Positions 12,253 to 23,158 of a stretch of 64,000 nt of DNA are shown here, piece after piece. The stretch spans positions 1,364,001-1,428,000 of the forward strand of contig NC_063276.1 in NCBI RefSeq assembly GCF_910591885.1, given 5' to 3'. Below the pieces are notes generated by a model. It made no database searches, was not told the origin of the DNA, and worked only from the letters and a program-made list of their open reading frames with translations. The translations under genes and the position numbers were made by a program. Numbering within the stretch: the stretch's first letter is position 1; every line of letters begins with the position of its first letter. The stretch is from Bombus terrestris. Taxonomy: Eukaryota; Arthropoda; Insecta; Hymenoptera; Apidae.

Positions 12253-14513
12253 TCAGAATGATTCGTTCAGTGATGGTAACGACACTCTTTTACCTCTGGA
12301 CGCATAAAAGGGATCGAACTTGGATAATAAGTCTTTAACAATTTCCTTCATTTCATTTCCTTGAAGGTGATTTTGGCGTTTCTTCGTTCTCCTTTCTCTT
12401 TCGCTAAAACGATCCTTGCATTTATTCGAATCGCATTTCAAATCTTCCCTCAACATTTCTTTATCCACGAAGCTATCTATCATCGATTCGAATTCTTTCG
12501 ATTCTAGTCGTTCGGATAATATCTTCTCGTCGTACCGATTATTAGTTCTTTTACCTTCGGAAATGAAGTAAGGTTGCCCGAGTATGCTATCCAGCGTGTC
12601 ATAACCGACACTACCCCTTCGCTCTCTTTCGAGATAAGCCAAGATAGTCGGCGTCCTTTTACGAACATGTCTGTACCGCCAATTTGGTCGGTATGTAGAT
12701 TCGACCACAATATTCTTTACGACGGCGGAGGCACTGTTTGCCGTGTTCGAGTCGCGTTTCATTCGAACGTGAAATAAAACAGAATTACCCTTCTCGCCAA
12801 TCGCGTTCCTCGAAATGCGAGCCAATTCGATCGGCATGTGAAATGTCGTCAGCCGAGGCGTGTAAATCGGACGTGAGATTATTTCGTCTTTCGAACGATA
12901 CGTCGCCGGTATTTTTCTAAAATCCGCTCCACGCTTGTCTTTCTGTTTGTTAAACGTTGACGACACTTTTTCGAATCTCCCGCTCTCTTCCTTGTTTTTC
13001 GAATATCTCTTTCGCTCGTCGTACACCCTTTTCCTTCGCGTAGCAAACAACGAATTCTCATAGTTAGTTGATCGTAAATAATCATTCCTTTTTTCATCCG
13101 TCCTTTTCAGATTTTTCTCTTCTTCATTGTTATCATCGCTGTCGTCGCAGTTGTCGTTATTTTTGTTTCTTCCGAGTCGCGAATTCGCATACGTCGATCT
13201 TCTATCTTGCGTCGTTGACTCGATCGTTTCCGGATCGTCCGCCAGGATAACGTTCGGATCTTCGTACTCGATCGGCGATTCTCCTCTCTTCGAGTCGCTC
13301 ACGATATTTGTTAATTTTTCGTGAAACTTCTTTCCCCGAGAAATGACAAATGGATCGATCATCCCCAAACGGCTATGACGCAAATGACTCTCCTTGCGAT
13401 CATTGTCAATTTTGATCCATCTTGGTTCCTCCACGTACAATGGATTTTGTTTTTGCCAGGATAATTGTCGACCATAGCAACATTCCTTCGAATTAAACGA
13501 TGCGAAACGATCGTCTCTTTCCAATAGTTTGCGGAACTCCACCGATCTTGGTACGGTAGGATTTAGGATACGACATCCTACGTGCTCGGTTCCTGTTCTC
13601 TTTGCCACATTCCGTGTATCGTATTGCGATTGTTTGCCACTTGGGTCCACGTATCTTTGTAACACGATAAACTGTCTAATTATTTGCATATAGTACAGAA
13701 GTAGCGTCCATAGGTCACGAAACGCATAGTACATTTATTGAAAATTATGTTTAAAATTAACGAATACGTGATGACTTATGGACGATAGCGTATTTATATG
13801 AGCACGTAGTTCGAAAAAAGAAAAAAAATATCCGAAAGAAACACGTATTTTGGACGGTTACCTGTTCGCTGTGAAAGGTGTGAGCTTCAGCGATTTAGTA
13901 GCTTCTCGTGAAGAATCGCCATCGGTTTCGAAACAAATGGCGTCTTGCCACGATCCACGTCTTCCATGTTTCCACGAACAATGCACATCCAGAACGAACG
14001 TCGGTGTCGCTTCATCGTTTATGCTTTCCTAAAAATTGCGATATTTTTAAATATCAGCGAGGGCGGTGAACGGTCTGGCGTTAAAACGGTGGACAAGAAC
14101 TGTTCGTTATAAATATTGTTACGGAGCAAACAAGAGGTAGAAGATGAAACGCGACTCCAGGGAGGAAACTGTACTTCTTCGTACATACAAGTGTTTTTCT
14201 TTTCTCTTTTCCCTCTTTTTCTTATCGTAATCAATAACGAGTTGGTGTAACCTTTTAAGAGTTTACTCATTAAAATGCGACAGAAGTAATAATAATACAT
14301 CGATGGCAAAACAAAAGGAGCAAAAGGGATAGGAATTAATTCAGTAGAGTAATCCATAATTAGTAATGCATAGTTTCGCATAATTAGAACATTTAACTCT
14401 TACGATGCGACAAGTTCGTGTAGATTTACCGTAGAAGTGTCCTTTATCTTCGTCGCATCGATACTGCATGCCACCGTTGATAAGAGCGCTAGCGCAAGGA
14501 GCGATCTCGTCAT
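12253..14513 (-). CDS. NTL: Natalisin precursor
   Basis: Natalisin is an arthropod tachykinin-like neuropeptide with a C-terminal FxxxR-amide; the family is linked to mating behaviour and fecundity. The CDS joins complement 14513-14430, 14028-13862 and 13675-12253 (557 aa). Exon phases 0 and 2 match, although the last acceptor at 13675 has a weak pyrimidine tract. Exon 1 encodes a clear signal peptide (MTRSLLALALLSTVACS). The long last exon encodes DPFVISR-GKK (from residue 191) and DPFYASR-GKR (from residue 538), both fitting FxxxR-amide, and a third copy QPYFISE-GKR (from residue 451) in which the terminal Arg is Glu. The spacers are long, charged and rich in dibasic sites. The gene stands 2.1 kb from COMMD4, head to head. 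The family call rests on the peptide motifs, the signal peptide and the linkage to tachykinin. Confidence 0.85.
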
Positions 14514-16644
14514 TTCTACAAAATATACAAAATATTACATTCTCGAAGACGAAACTGCGTATGAAACAATCGTAGTCCATATTTTCGACTTACTTTGATG
14601 TCAGGCGATATTTTCGACCTCCTCTCCTGTTGCACCACGATTTCGGGAACACCCTGTATACATAGCGACTGTTTATAACCGAAGAGTGCTCGTAGGAAAC
14701 GTTTCAAGTGCCAAAATTGAAAAACTTCGACTTTTTATTGTAAAATGTTCTACATACCAATGGGAATACTGCGGTATAGAATTTAAGTGCAATTTCGCTT
14801 TTTAAATATTTATCAATTATGCTAGAAGATGGTGTCAGACGTCGCCTCTACAGAGAAAAATTAGATGAACGGAACTAACTATAAAACAACTAACAACTAC
14901 AGCTAACATAACATAATAACATAATATAATACAACTAACTATAAAAGGTGACACGTACAGAGTTTTCTACAAATACACTCGTCTTTTTCACCAATTTGGG
15001 CTGCATTAACGCATAAGGTTTCTTCTCCTCCTGAAAATCTTGCTTCTTGGCACTTACAGTGTATCAACGTTATGAATTTTTAAATTTTAACAATATGTCG
15101 CGCTAAACTTTCATCCCTGATGCCTTCCAATAATTAGATTTCAAAAATTATTTAAAGATGCTCTGTCTATTTCGGAGTATCGATCTCGTTCGAATAATTA
15201 TGATCAGTGACGTAACAGTCGATGCGAGATGTGGCGTAATATGGACCTACCTGTTGTAACAATCAACTACGATCACTGTTTCGTCGTTGCACCACGAGTC
15301 GAACGCGAAGAATGGACTCGAAATGACCGTTTCTTCCGTATTTATGGTACTCGTTGGCGAATCCTACAGGCGACCTCGTTGCGGTCGAGAGATTAGGAGA
15401 ATTGTATGGGGAATTTACCCTGCCACGAAACGCAAACATTCTGATGACTTTAGGTTATAAGTTTCTTCCGTGTTCTTGTTCTTTCGTCGAAAAATTCCTG
15501 TCATCAAGGGAAATGCGTTTCACGCTGGTCACGCTTGTCATAACAGAAAATGTTACTTTGTATTTTAACATTTTCAACACCGACTCGATCGTTTGTATAT
15601 TTAAAGACGATGCACATTGTCCCTACAATTTTTAATATTAATCTTACGTCCGCGACTTTATTTTTACCGACTTTGTTCGTATACCGAGTCGTTTAAGACC
15701 ATGCAGCTCTTTGTTTATACCTTTGTGTCTTAAAAAATCTCCAAAAATTCTTGGATAAAAACTCTTCCAAATTTCTAGAATGTCGCTCGATTCCCATCTT
15801 AACGCGTTAGCTAAATTTTGTTAGCGAGGCAACGTTTAAACGAAAATATCGAAAGAATGGAAATTTGCCGATTCGAAAACGCTCCATTATGCAGATGGAG
15901 GTTCAATTAAGTTGAGATTAAATTAAACTAATATTATACGCTTCTTATAAAATACATCGTGTATGTGTCGTCGAATCAATCAGGATGTTTCCCTCTTGAA
16001 CTATTCCATGTGAAAGTACTTTCTTTTTTGGTCGTTAAATGGTAAGAAAGAAGTCAGGAAATCAACAAACCATAATCAAACTACGTCGTACAATCAAAAA
16101 TATCGATAACGCGCAATATAGTTTGCAATACGTTCAATGAAACAGATATTTACAATGTAAACTGGAAAGGGATTGAATATAAGTACGCTGTTTCTTTCTG
16201 CGTCATGAAAGACGCGTAACTACTTACTTATAACCATAAAAACGTTATGATGCGAGAAAGAACATGCACTCGTGTTTAATGTGATAATATGTTGTGTAAC
16301 CGAATCAAGTAGGAGGTAACCAAGAGCGCGTATCAACTTACTTACGTTTCATGTCATTCCTTTCGTCGGCGTACCCTTTCACCCCTTTAAACTGATCCAG
16401 TTCAAACAAAATTTTGAGTCTCTAGCCTAAACGACGATCTTCCCTAATTTTTCTTTATTTTCTTCTTGCGAGTCGTAAAATCGTAAGAATTCGTCCACTA
16501 CATCGCTTCGTACGTCTGGTCAGTTCGTTTGATTTCACGTCAAATATGTGTTCTTTCGTTTTATCGATCGATTTAAACATTTATGGGTGTTCTTTTCAGA
16601 TCGAGAACCGATACATCCGATATTTCAGAAGAAATCGACAAACC
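14514..16644. other. Intergenic region between natalisin and COMMD4
   Basis: This is the divergent intergenic region of about 2.1 kb and should hold both promoters. An acceptor-like TTTGTAG lies two bases before the natalisin ATG, so a natalisin 5' UTR exon may be here. A CRE-like TGACGTAA occurs near 15209. A frame at 15354-15635 resembles nothing known. Confidence 0.4.
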
Positions 16645-18107
16645 ATGGTGAGATAATCTGCTTAACTGTTACAAGTTATATAGTAATATAATTTATATAG
16701 TTTATTTTTGAAGTGGATGCAATTAGGATACGCGTGGAAACCACACAAAATTCTAGGCAGAAGATTAATAGAAACAAGGTGCATTTTATTTCTCTCGTTT
16801 GTTCGTAGAAATTCAGATTTTTAGGCGATGGGGATTGCCCCGATTGGTTGCTGGCTGAGATCAACACGTTGTCACGTATGGTAGAATTTCGTTTCAATAT
16901 CACAGACAGTTTTCACTTCTCGATCGTTGTACGCCACGATTCTTGAAAGTTTGTTTAATTATTTTGTCGCAGACATCGATCAAAATCAAAATACTGGGTC
17001 AAACGGTTGCAAAGTATCTTACGGAGAGAGATCTCGATGTGAGTATTGATTGTTGTTGATCTATATTTCGAAGTAATAATTTTACAAGCTTGTCGCATTT
17101 AGTCGTGCCCGTAGAAGAGATAAAGATTGGTTTTAACATAGAATAAAGATTAAGAATAAATATTCTGCAGAAAATTTTAGTCGAGCAGAGCAAAATATGA
17201 TAACGCTTTATGCCGTTAAAAAGAAAAGAGAAAAGGATAGTGAAGATCTTAGATGCTGAAATGTAGACGAAAAAATGTAGACGTAAATATGTTATACTAT
17301 TTATTCTGTCTCTGTCGCTATCGTTCGTTTCAGAATACTTTTTCTTTTTAAGGAAGAGAAGGTCAAAAAAATTACTCAAGACGCTAAGGTTGGTAAGTGG
17401 AAATCAATTTTATTGCATCAAACAGTAAGTACAAGTGTATTGTTTTCTCGTTTCGTACACAAAAATTCGTTTCTCTCTTTATTCATTTTATTCATACGTA
17501 CGATCAATGTACGTAACAATTTTTCTTTATCCTCGTTTGCTATTTCTTACCCTTCGTGAAGAATTAAACGACGCAAAGGCTATGGTGGCAGCTCTCGAAT
17601 TAATTTTCACATCGTCCGCCCGATATGGTGTTTCCGCTGCTGATCTAAGCAGTGAATTGCAGCAACTGGGACTGCCTCGAGAACACAGTGCTGCGATTGC
17701 CAGACTACATACGGATCATTGCCCTCAAATTACGGCTGCACTTTCATCGCAGTCTTTAAGAGGTAATTAAACGTCTTTTGGGTTACCCGCGTTATTGGCG
17801 CGAATTCTAATTGGAAAATTCTATGGTTTTGCAGTCAGCAGATTATCGTCGATCGAAGTTCTATCCTGCGACAATTCCTCGCCATTCTCCACGGTGTCCC
17901 TCAAATTGAAGAAACTGGACGGAAACGTAGAAGATTCCGTTATTAATATATCAAAAAAGGACGTTCATGTCCTACTGACAGGTGAGGATTAGAATTTGAC
18001 AGTCGATTCGGCCGAAAGATTGGTATTATTCGCATTTAACTTGTTCGTTTGTTTCTGTGTTTTCTCTAGAGCTACGAAGAGCCAAATCCTTGATGGAAAA
18101 TCTCTAA
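16645..18107 (+). CDS. COMMD4: COMM domain-containing protein 4
   Basis: Subunit of the COMMD/CCDC22/CCDC93 (Commander) assembly, involved in endosomal recycling and NF-kB and cullin regulation. The CDS joins 16645-16647, 16809-16880, 16973-17038, 17353-17392, 17562-17762, 17835-17981 and 18070-18107 (188 aa); phases are consistent throughout. Hallmarks shared with vertebrate COMMD4 are an N-terminal KFRFLGDGDCPDWLLAEI, a central LSSELQQLGLPREH, and a C-terminal COMM domain ending in a leucine-rich helix (HVLLTELRRAKSLMENL). The first coding exon is the bare ATG, directly followed by a GTGAGA donor; the KFRF start of the next exon fits the family N terminus (MRFRF in human), which supports this. 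The length matches the family (about 200 aa). Confidence 0.94.
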
Positions 18108-18460
18108 ATACTTGAAAATTACGTTCTATGCAACGGTACACGCAACACGATCGCCTTCGTCGATAAGAATATTGTAAACTATGTAACGTCGCGAATAATA
18201 ACATTGTAAAATGAAAATATTTTGTTCTTTATCTTCGACAGAAATCAATATTTCGCGATAAAAGCGACAACCATTTCCGGTAAAGGATGGAAAGGGAATA
18301 TACGTACTTTATTGGAAATAAATATCTTCCCAAATTAAAAAAAAAAAGTTTTAAGTGAATGAAAAACATGAGAGTACAAGGAGAGAGTATTGCTAAGGTA
18401 TAATGTATATTTATTATATTATCATTTTTTGTCATATAGCATAACATTGTTATTTCTATA

Positions 18461-18530
18461 GTAATAATAATAATCATAATCATAATAATCATAATCATAA
18501 CCATAATCATAATAATAATAGTAATTATAG
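18461..18530. repeat. ATA/ATC trinucleotide microsatellite
   Basis: Interspersed ATA and ATC (AATCAT) units over about 70 bases, downstream of COMMD4. Confidence 0.85.
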
Positions 18531-19318
18531 CACCATGAACACTCCACAGTAAGTTTTTTTTGTTTAATTCGTTATTCGAAAAACACGACGCGCTGATGCG
18601 CTTCAAGGGGTGAGAACCGCGATTTGTATAATAAATACAATTGTGAAAAACTGTACTTCGTCTTACATCTGCGGCGCAGTCTCGTAACGGCAGAAAATCG
18701 ACTGTGAAGAAGAATGACTAGATGATTTTTTTAATATTAGGAAACGAGATTTTCTTCTGACTAGAACATTAGCGTATCCGATATTTCGCGTGGAGTAAAC
18801 AAACTCTTGATTTATCATGTCTTAGTAGACCGATTGCTTTACTTTCCTTTTTCAATTTTTTCTTTTTTTCTGTCTTTTCGACATTTTCTCCCTTTTTGCA
18901 TTCGTCTCGTTCGATCGCTGATTCGACGTCGCTCGATACAATGTACTCTTTTTGATCCAGCAAAATCTCTTTAATAACACATGCCAAAATTCGAACGTGA
19001 GCCCTTACCCCGATACGCTCGAGTGTCGGATACGTGTTAAAGGCGTATGAAACACACTTCATACGACGCTCTTTTTAAGTTGATATTCAAATAAAACCGT
19101 ATCACCGTTCTCACACCCGTTAAGCATCGCGATTTAGGGGTTCGTACAGGTGTTGAGGTTCGCACTTCTTAATCCTTTGCATATTCTTTTTCCTCCCGGT
19201 ATTAGATTTCTTTCTAGTTTTTTTTATTTTGTCTTTGTCTTTCCATTCATATATTATATGTATGTTTCTTGCGTCGTATGCATGTATTATGTATGTGCAT
19301 ACGCACGGTTTGTACGTA

Positions 19319-19379
19319 TGTGTCTGTGTCTGTGTCTCTGTGTGTGTGTGTGTGTTCATATATATATATATATATATAC
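19319..19379. repeat. TG/TA dinucleotide microsatellite
   Basis: TGTGTC units passing into (TG)n and then (TA)n of about ten units. Confidence 0.9.
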
Positions 19380-19799
19380 CTTTTTGTTCATCTTTATATT
19401 TAATCTAAACTGTCTTAATGAAAGCTCGTTCTTAACTTTTATATTCATCCTCGTTTCTTTTTAATTAAAATTCTCTTTCATCTTCGTTAGCTCGTCGAGG
19501 ACGAGCGCATACCTAACCATTCGCTTCGTTTCACCAATGTTAATATAACTGTGTTTGTTTACTCGTTTCGATCGTTCTCGTTACATATTCAATTTCATAA
19601 TTTTAATATCCTACCTAAATAGCTGGTCGTCGTTAGTTTGTCAATAAATAATACATAAATACATAGGTACACACATGGTTTTATCGCTATCGCGCATTTA
19701 TGTTTTCTTCAGTTTCATTCATCTGTTCCTTCTTTCTTTCTCGTCGCAGGCGACAAAATTCTCGTCCACGATGACGATGGTGACAATGACGATACGACC

Positions 19800-20146
19800 A
19801 TGCCAATGACGATGGTAAACGTAACAATGCAACAACAACAACAACAATAACAATAATAACAGTGACAATAATAGAGATGACGACTGTAACGATACGATAA
19901 TGATCATTAATAATACGTAATAGTAACGCGATGATTATGATAATCATAATGATGATGGCGATAATCATAACGATTTTGTTAGAATAACAATGACGATAGT
20001 AATAGTATGAATAGTGGGATAATATTAGGAGGAATAATAAATAATAATAAATAATAGTAATGATAATGGTAATGACGAGCATAGTAGCAGCGGCAGTAGT
20101 AGTAATAATGATGATGATGATGATGGTAGTAATAATTATATCGAAG
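19800..20146. repeat. Degenerate trinucleotide-rich tract (ACA/ATA/ATG)
   Basis: A CAA-type run at 19825-19850, ATA/TAG runs at 20030-20075 and an ATG run at 20108-20130, within generally ATN-periodic sequence. The long minus-strand frame here, rich in Ile and Thr, is a by-product of this periodicity. Confidence 0.75.
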
Positions 20147-20998
20147 ATAATACGTGGCAAAGGTATTTTCGTTTAGACCAAACTTCTTTAAACCTCTCGT
20201 CCAAAGATCTTACGTATAAACCTAAATTACAAAGATGTGTAAAAGATGGAAAAGTAAATGCGTAAATAAGTAGATGAAATATACACACGGAGGAGCAAAT
20301 AAGCGATCGTTTACGAGCAAACTGCGTTAAACGAGCAGTAAAAAACTTACACACTAGAGCATTTATTGGACCTTGAGTTATCGTAAGACAATCACAATTG
20401 GCAGAATGTACGTTTCTCTTCTTAATTCTGCCTTTTCTCTTTCACGAACTTGGTAACATTCGTAAGACGATCGTTTTCGTACAACCGATCGGTGTGAAAA
20501 CCGATCGATGTTATAGGCCTTTCGCTATGCTCAGTTTTCATGCCTTTCATTATTCGACACATTTCCATCGAAATTTTCTTCTCAAATTCTCCGTGGTCAA
20601 TCCGATTAAATACAATTATCTGAAACTTGAAACTGTCAACTTGCACGAAATCGAATGCGATGGTAATTTTGTTGATAGGTCGATGAGATCGCTTTCGTTC
20701 TTTCAACGAACGATACTTATCTGTTATTTTCACGCATATATATATATGCGTTCACAAAATAAATTTTTCCTTATCATTTATATCATTTATCACGAAACGA
20801 TTAAGAACATAAGGAGCGTGCGTTCTCATAATCTATAAGGCTACGTTTGTTCTATGAAAATTACCTCGATCACACGCGTATTTCAAATTCATGAAAACAC
20901 GTTCGCTTTGCGTTACTTACGTTAAGCAGAATTTTATTCCACCCACGTGGAGGACATCGTCGTCCTTATACTTTCGGATTTGTAATCGTTCTTACAAG

Positions 20999-21275
20999 GA
21001 TTATCATCATCATTGCCATCATCACTACTATATTTGTCGTCGTCTCGTCATTATTGTCACCGTTGTAATCGTTATTGTCGTCGCCATCGTCACCATCATC
21101 ACCATCATTATCGTCGATAATCGGTAATCGTCACCGTTCTCGTTTACGTTCGCGTTGTCCACATCGTTGTCACCAGAATCATCGTCATGATCGAATCGTT
21201 ATCGTGGCTAATGCGTGTTTTCGTCATTGTCATTACGATTACCGTTGTAATCGTTCCACGTATAGTCATCGTTAG
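20999..21275. repeat. Degenerate TCA/TCG trinucleotide tract
   Basis: Imperfect TCATCA, TCGTCG and related triplets over almost 280 bases. All frames translate to His/Ser/Ile/Val-rich low-complexity peptides, so coding is unlikely. Confidence 0.75.
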
Positions 21276-22744
21276 CGTGTGTCGGACAATTGTCACACCA
21301 TCGTCATCCCGCACGAGTGCAGTTTGTCGTATTTCGTCGATCTGGTTGAAATAAGTACAAAATGAACTAAACGGTTTGTCAAGTTTCTGGAACGCTTTCT
21401 TTTACGGTCTTCGGTTCGACACACGTAAAAGGAATAGGGACGCGCGGAACATCGAAGTTCCCTTGGAAAGCAAACATCGTCAGAATTGCGTCATTGCGTT
21501 TCTTTCGCGAGATACAACGAGGAGATAATGAAAACGAGTCGATGGAATTCGTAAACCCCTTGTACAGTTCTCAACGTCGATACGACACCGCGATTATCGT
21601 TTGGTCTAATTTCATAAACGGTGCGCGCTCTAGATAGTGGTATTTTGTTACGTGGCAAATGAAATATTCTCATCTCTAAAAAATATCTATAAACGGATTT
21701 ATATTACAGGAACGAGCAACTCTGTTCTTAAGGTGGCCGAAAACTCGGGCGAAACGTCGAAAAAACAGAGCTGTTCATTCCGATACGATTATCGAACGTG
21801 GACTTTGTCCATTGGATGGATGTTGTACGATTTTTACTTTATCGCCGTCTCAGTTTTGCTTCTGATATTCTACTTTCTTCGTTATCGAGAAGGGAATCCT
21901 TTTTAGATTTTGCTTTATTTTTATTCACCTACCTCCGCTATAAGATAACGGGTCTAAGTGGCATTTGGAATGGAACATCGACGATATGGACAATCGTTTT
22001 CCTATATCGCATTTCCTGTTGTTTGCTTCGATTCGATCGCGACCGCGCGAATATCTTCTATTCTTTAGGAATCTTTGGAAACACTTTGTTTCACGACTCG
22101 GATCGTTTCACTGTGGTACTTCCCGATTGACGTATATAGTCGTTTATCTCTGTACACGAGTAGACATTCACGACGAGGAGATTGATCGTTAGTTCGACGA
22201 AGAAACGTCCTTGGATATTCCAACTCGAATTCATTTTTGTCGAGAACTTAAGACCATAAAAAATGTACGAAGAATCCTTTTTTCTTCTTCATCGACGTGG
22301 TCGATGCTTTAATATCTGCCCGTTATGTGTACGCGTTGTTTCGTTCTATTTACCTTTGTACGTCTTGTCCGTGTTATTGCTAGGCTGTGTTGCATTGTTC
22401 CTATGTATCTCCATCTTTCTACGGCTTTTTTAGTGATGCTTTCAAAGCGATAACAGTGTCGAGTAATAGGTATGTATATAAAAAGATAATGAGGCAAAGG
22501 ACGCGTTCTTTAAACTTTGCGAGTGTAAGCGTCCAAAAAAACTGAGAACAGGCCAGGTTCGTTTATCGCGACAGCTTCTAACGCGATCGTTTCACAGCTT
22601 TGTATCGAAATTTTGCACGTACCAGCAGAGATCGTACACGGTCGAGTGTTCAGGAGAAGATCGCATTCTTTTTATCTTTTATCGTATCGATCTAAGTATC
22701 ATAGGTGAAGGAAGCAAAGAAAATAGATAGAGAGAGCAAGAAGA

Positions 22745-22875
22745 GAGCATCGTTAATGTTATCGTCCTCATCGCTGTTGTCGTTATCGTTGTTGTTGTCT
22801 TGTTATTTTTGTTGTTTTTGTCGTGATTGTTTTTGTTATCGCTATTGTTGCTGCTATATGTTGTTATCGGTGGTC
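22745..22875. repeat. TTG/TCG trinucleotide tract
   Basis: Imperfect TTG, TCG and TTT-rich triplets close to the futsch 3' end. Confidence 0.65.
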
Positions 22876-23158
22876 GCGGTAATATAGTTGTTGATCCAAT
22901 AAACCTGTGCATTTAAAAACAAGGAACAACTGCGTATTTATGATTTATACGGGATTAGGCACGAAATTCGGATCGTAGAACGACCACGTCCAAGTCGTTC
23001 GATGTAGCCTCTCCTTAAGATTTTTCTAAAGTTTTATGAACCGCTAGTAGGCACGGTAAGGAATTCGCGAAACGGCAAGTCCAGAAATGAAGCGATCAAG
23101 TACACTCTCTGAACACCGCTCAGAACTCAACTATTACGGCTGAGCAGGCTGCCAATCC

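Larger units (their letters stand above)
18108..23158. other. Repeat-rich region between COMMD4 and futsch
   Basis: About 5 kb between the 3' ends of two convergent genes. It contains the COMMD4 3' UTR and probably a long futsch 3' UTR on the minus strand. Several microsatellite and trinucleotide-rich tracts, listed separately, give rise to repetitive open frames that are not genes. No protein or RNA gene is supported. Confidence 0.5.

Noticed and set aside
13676..13734. Upstream extension of the long natalisin exon beginning MYYAFRDLW
   Set aside because: The two upstream exons supply a proper signal peptide and a phase-2 junction at 13675, so this part is probably intron.
15354..15635. Plus-strand frame of 93 codons between natalisin and COMMD4
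   Set aside because: No homology recognised and no splice-linked neighbours; likely chance.
19687..20160. Minus-strand Ile/Thr-rich frame of 157 codons
   Set aside because: Low-complexity translation of trinucleotide repeats.
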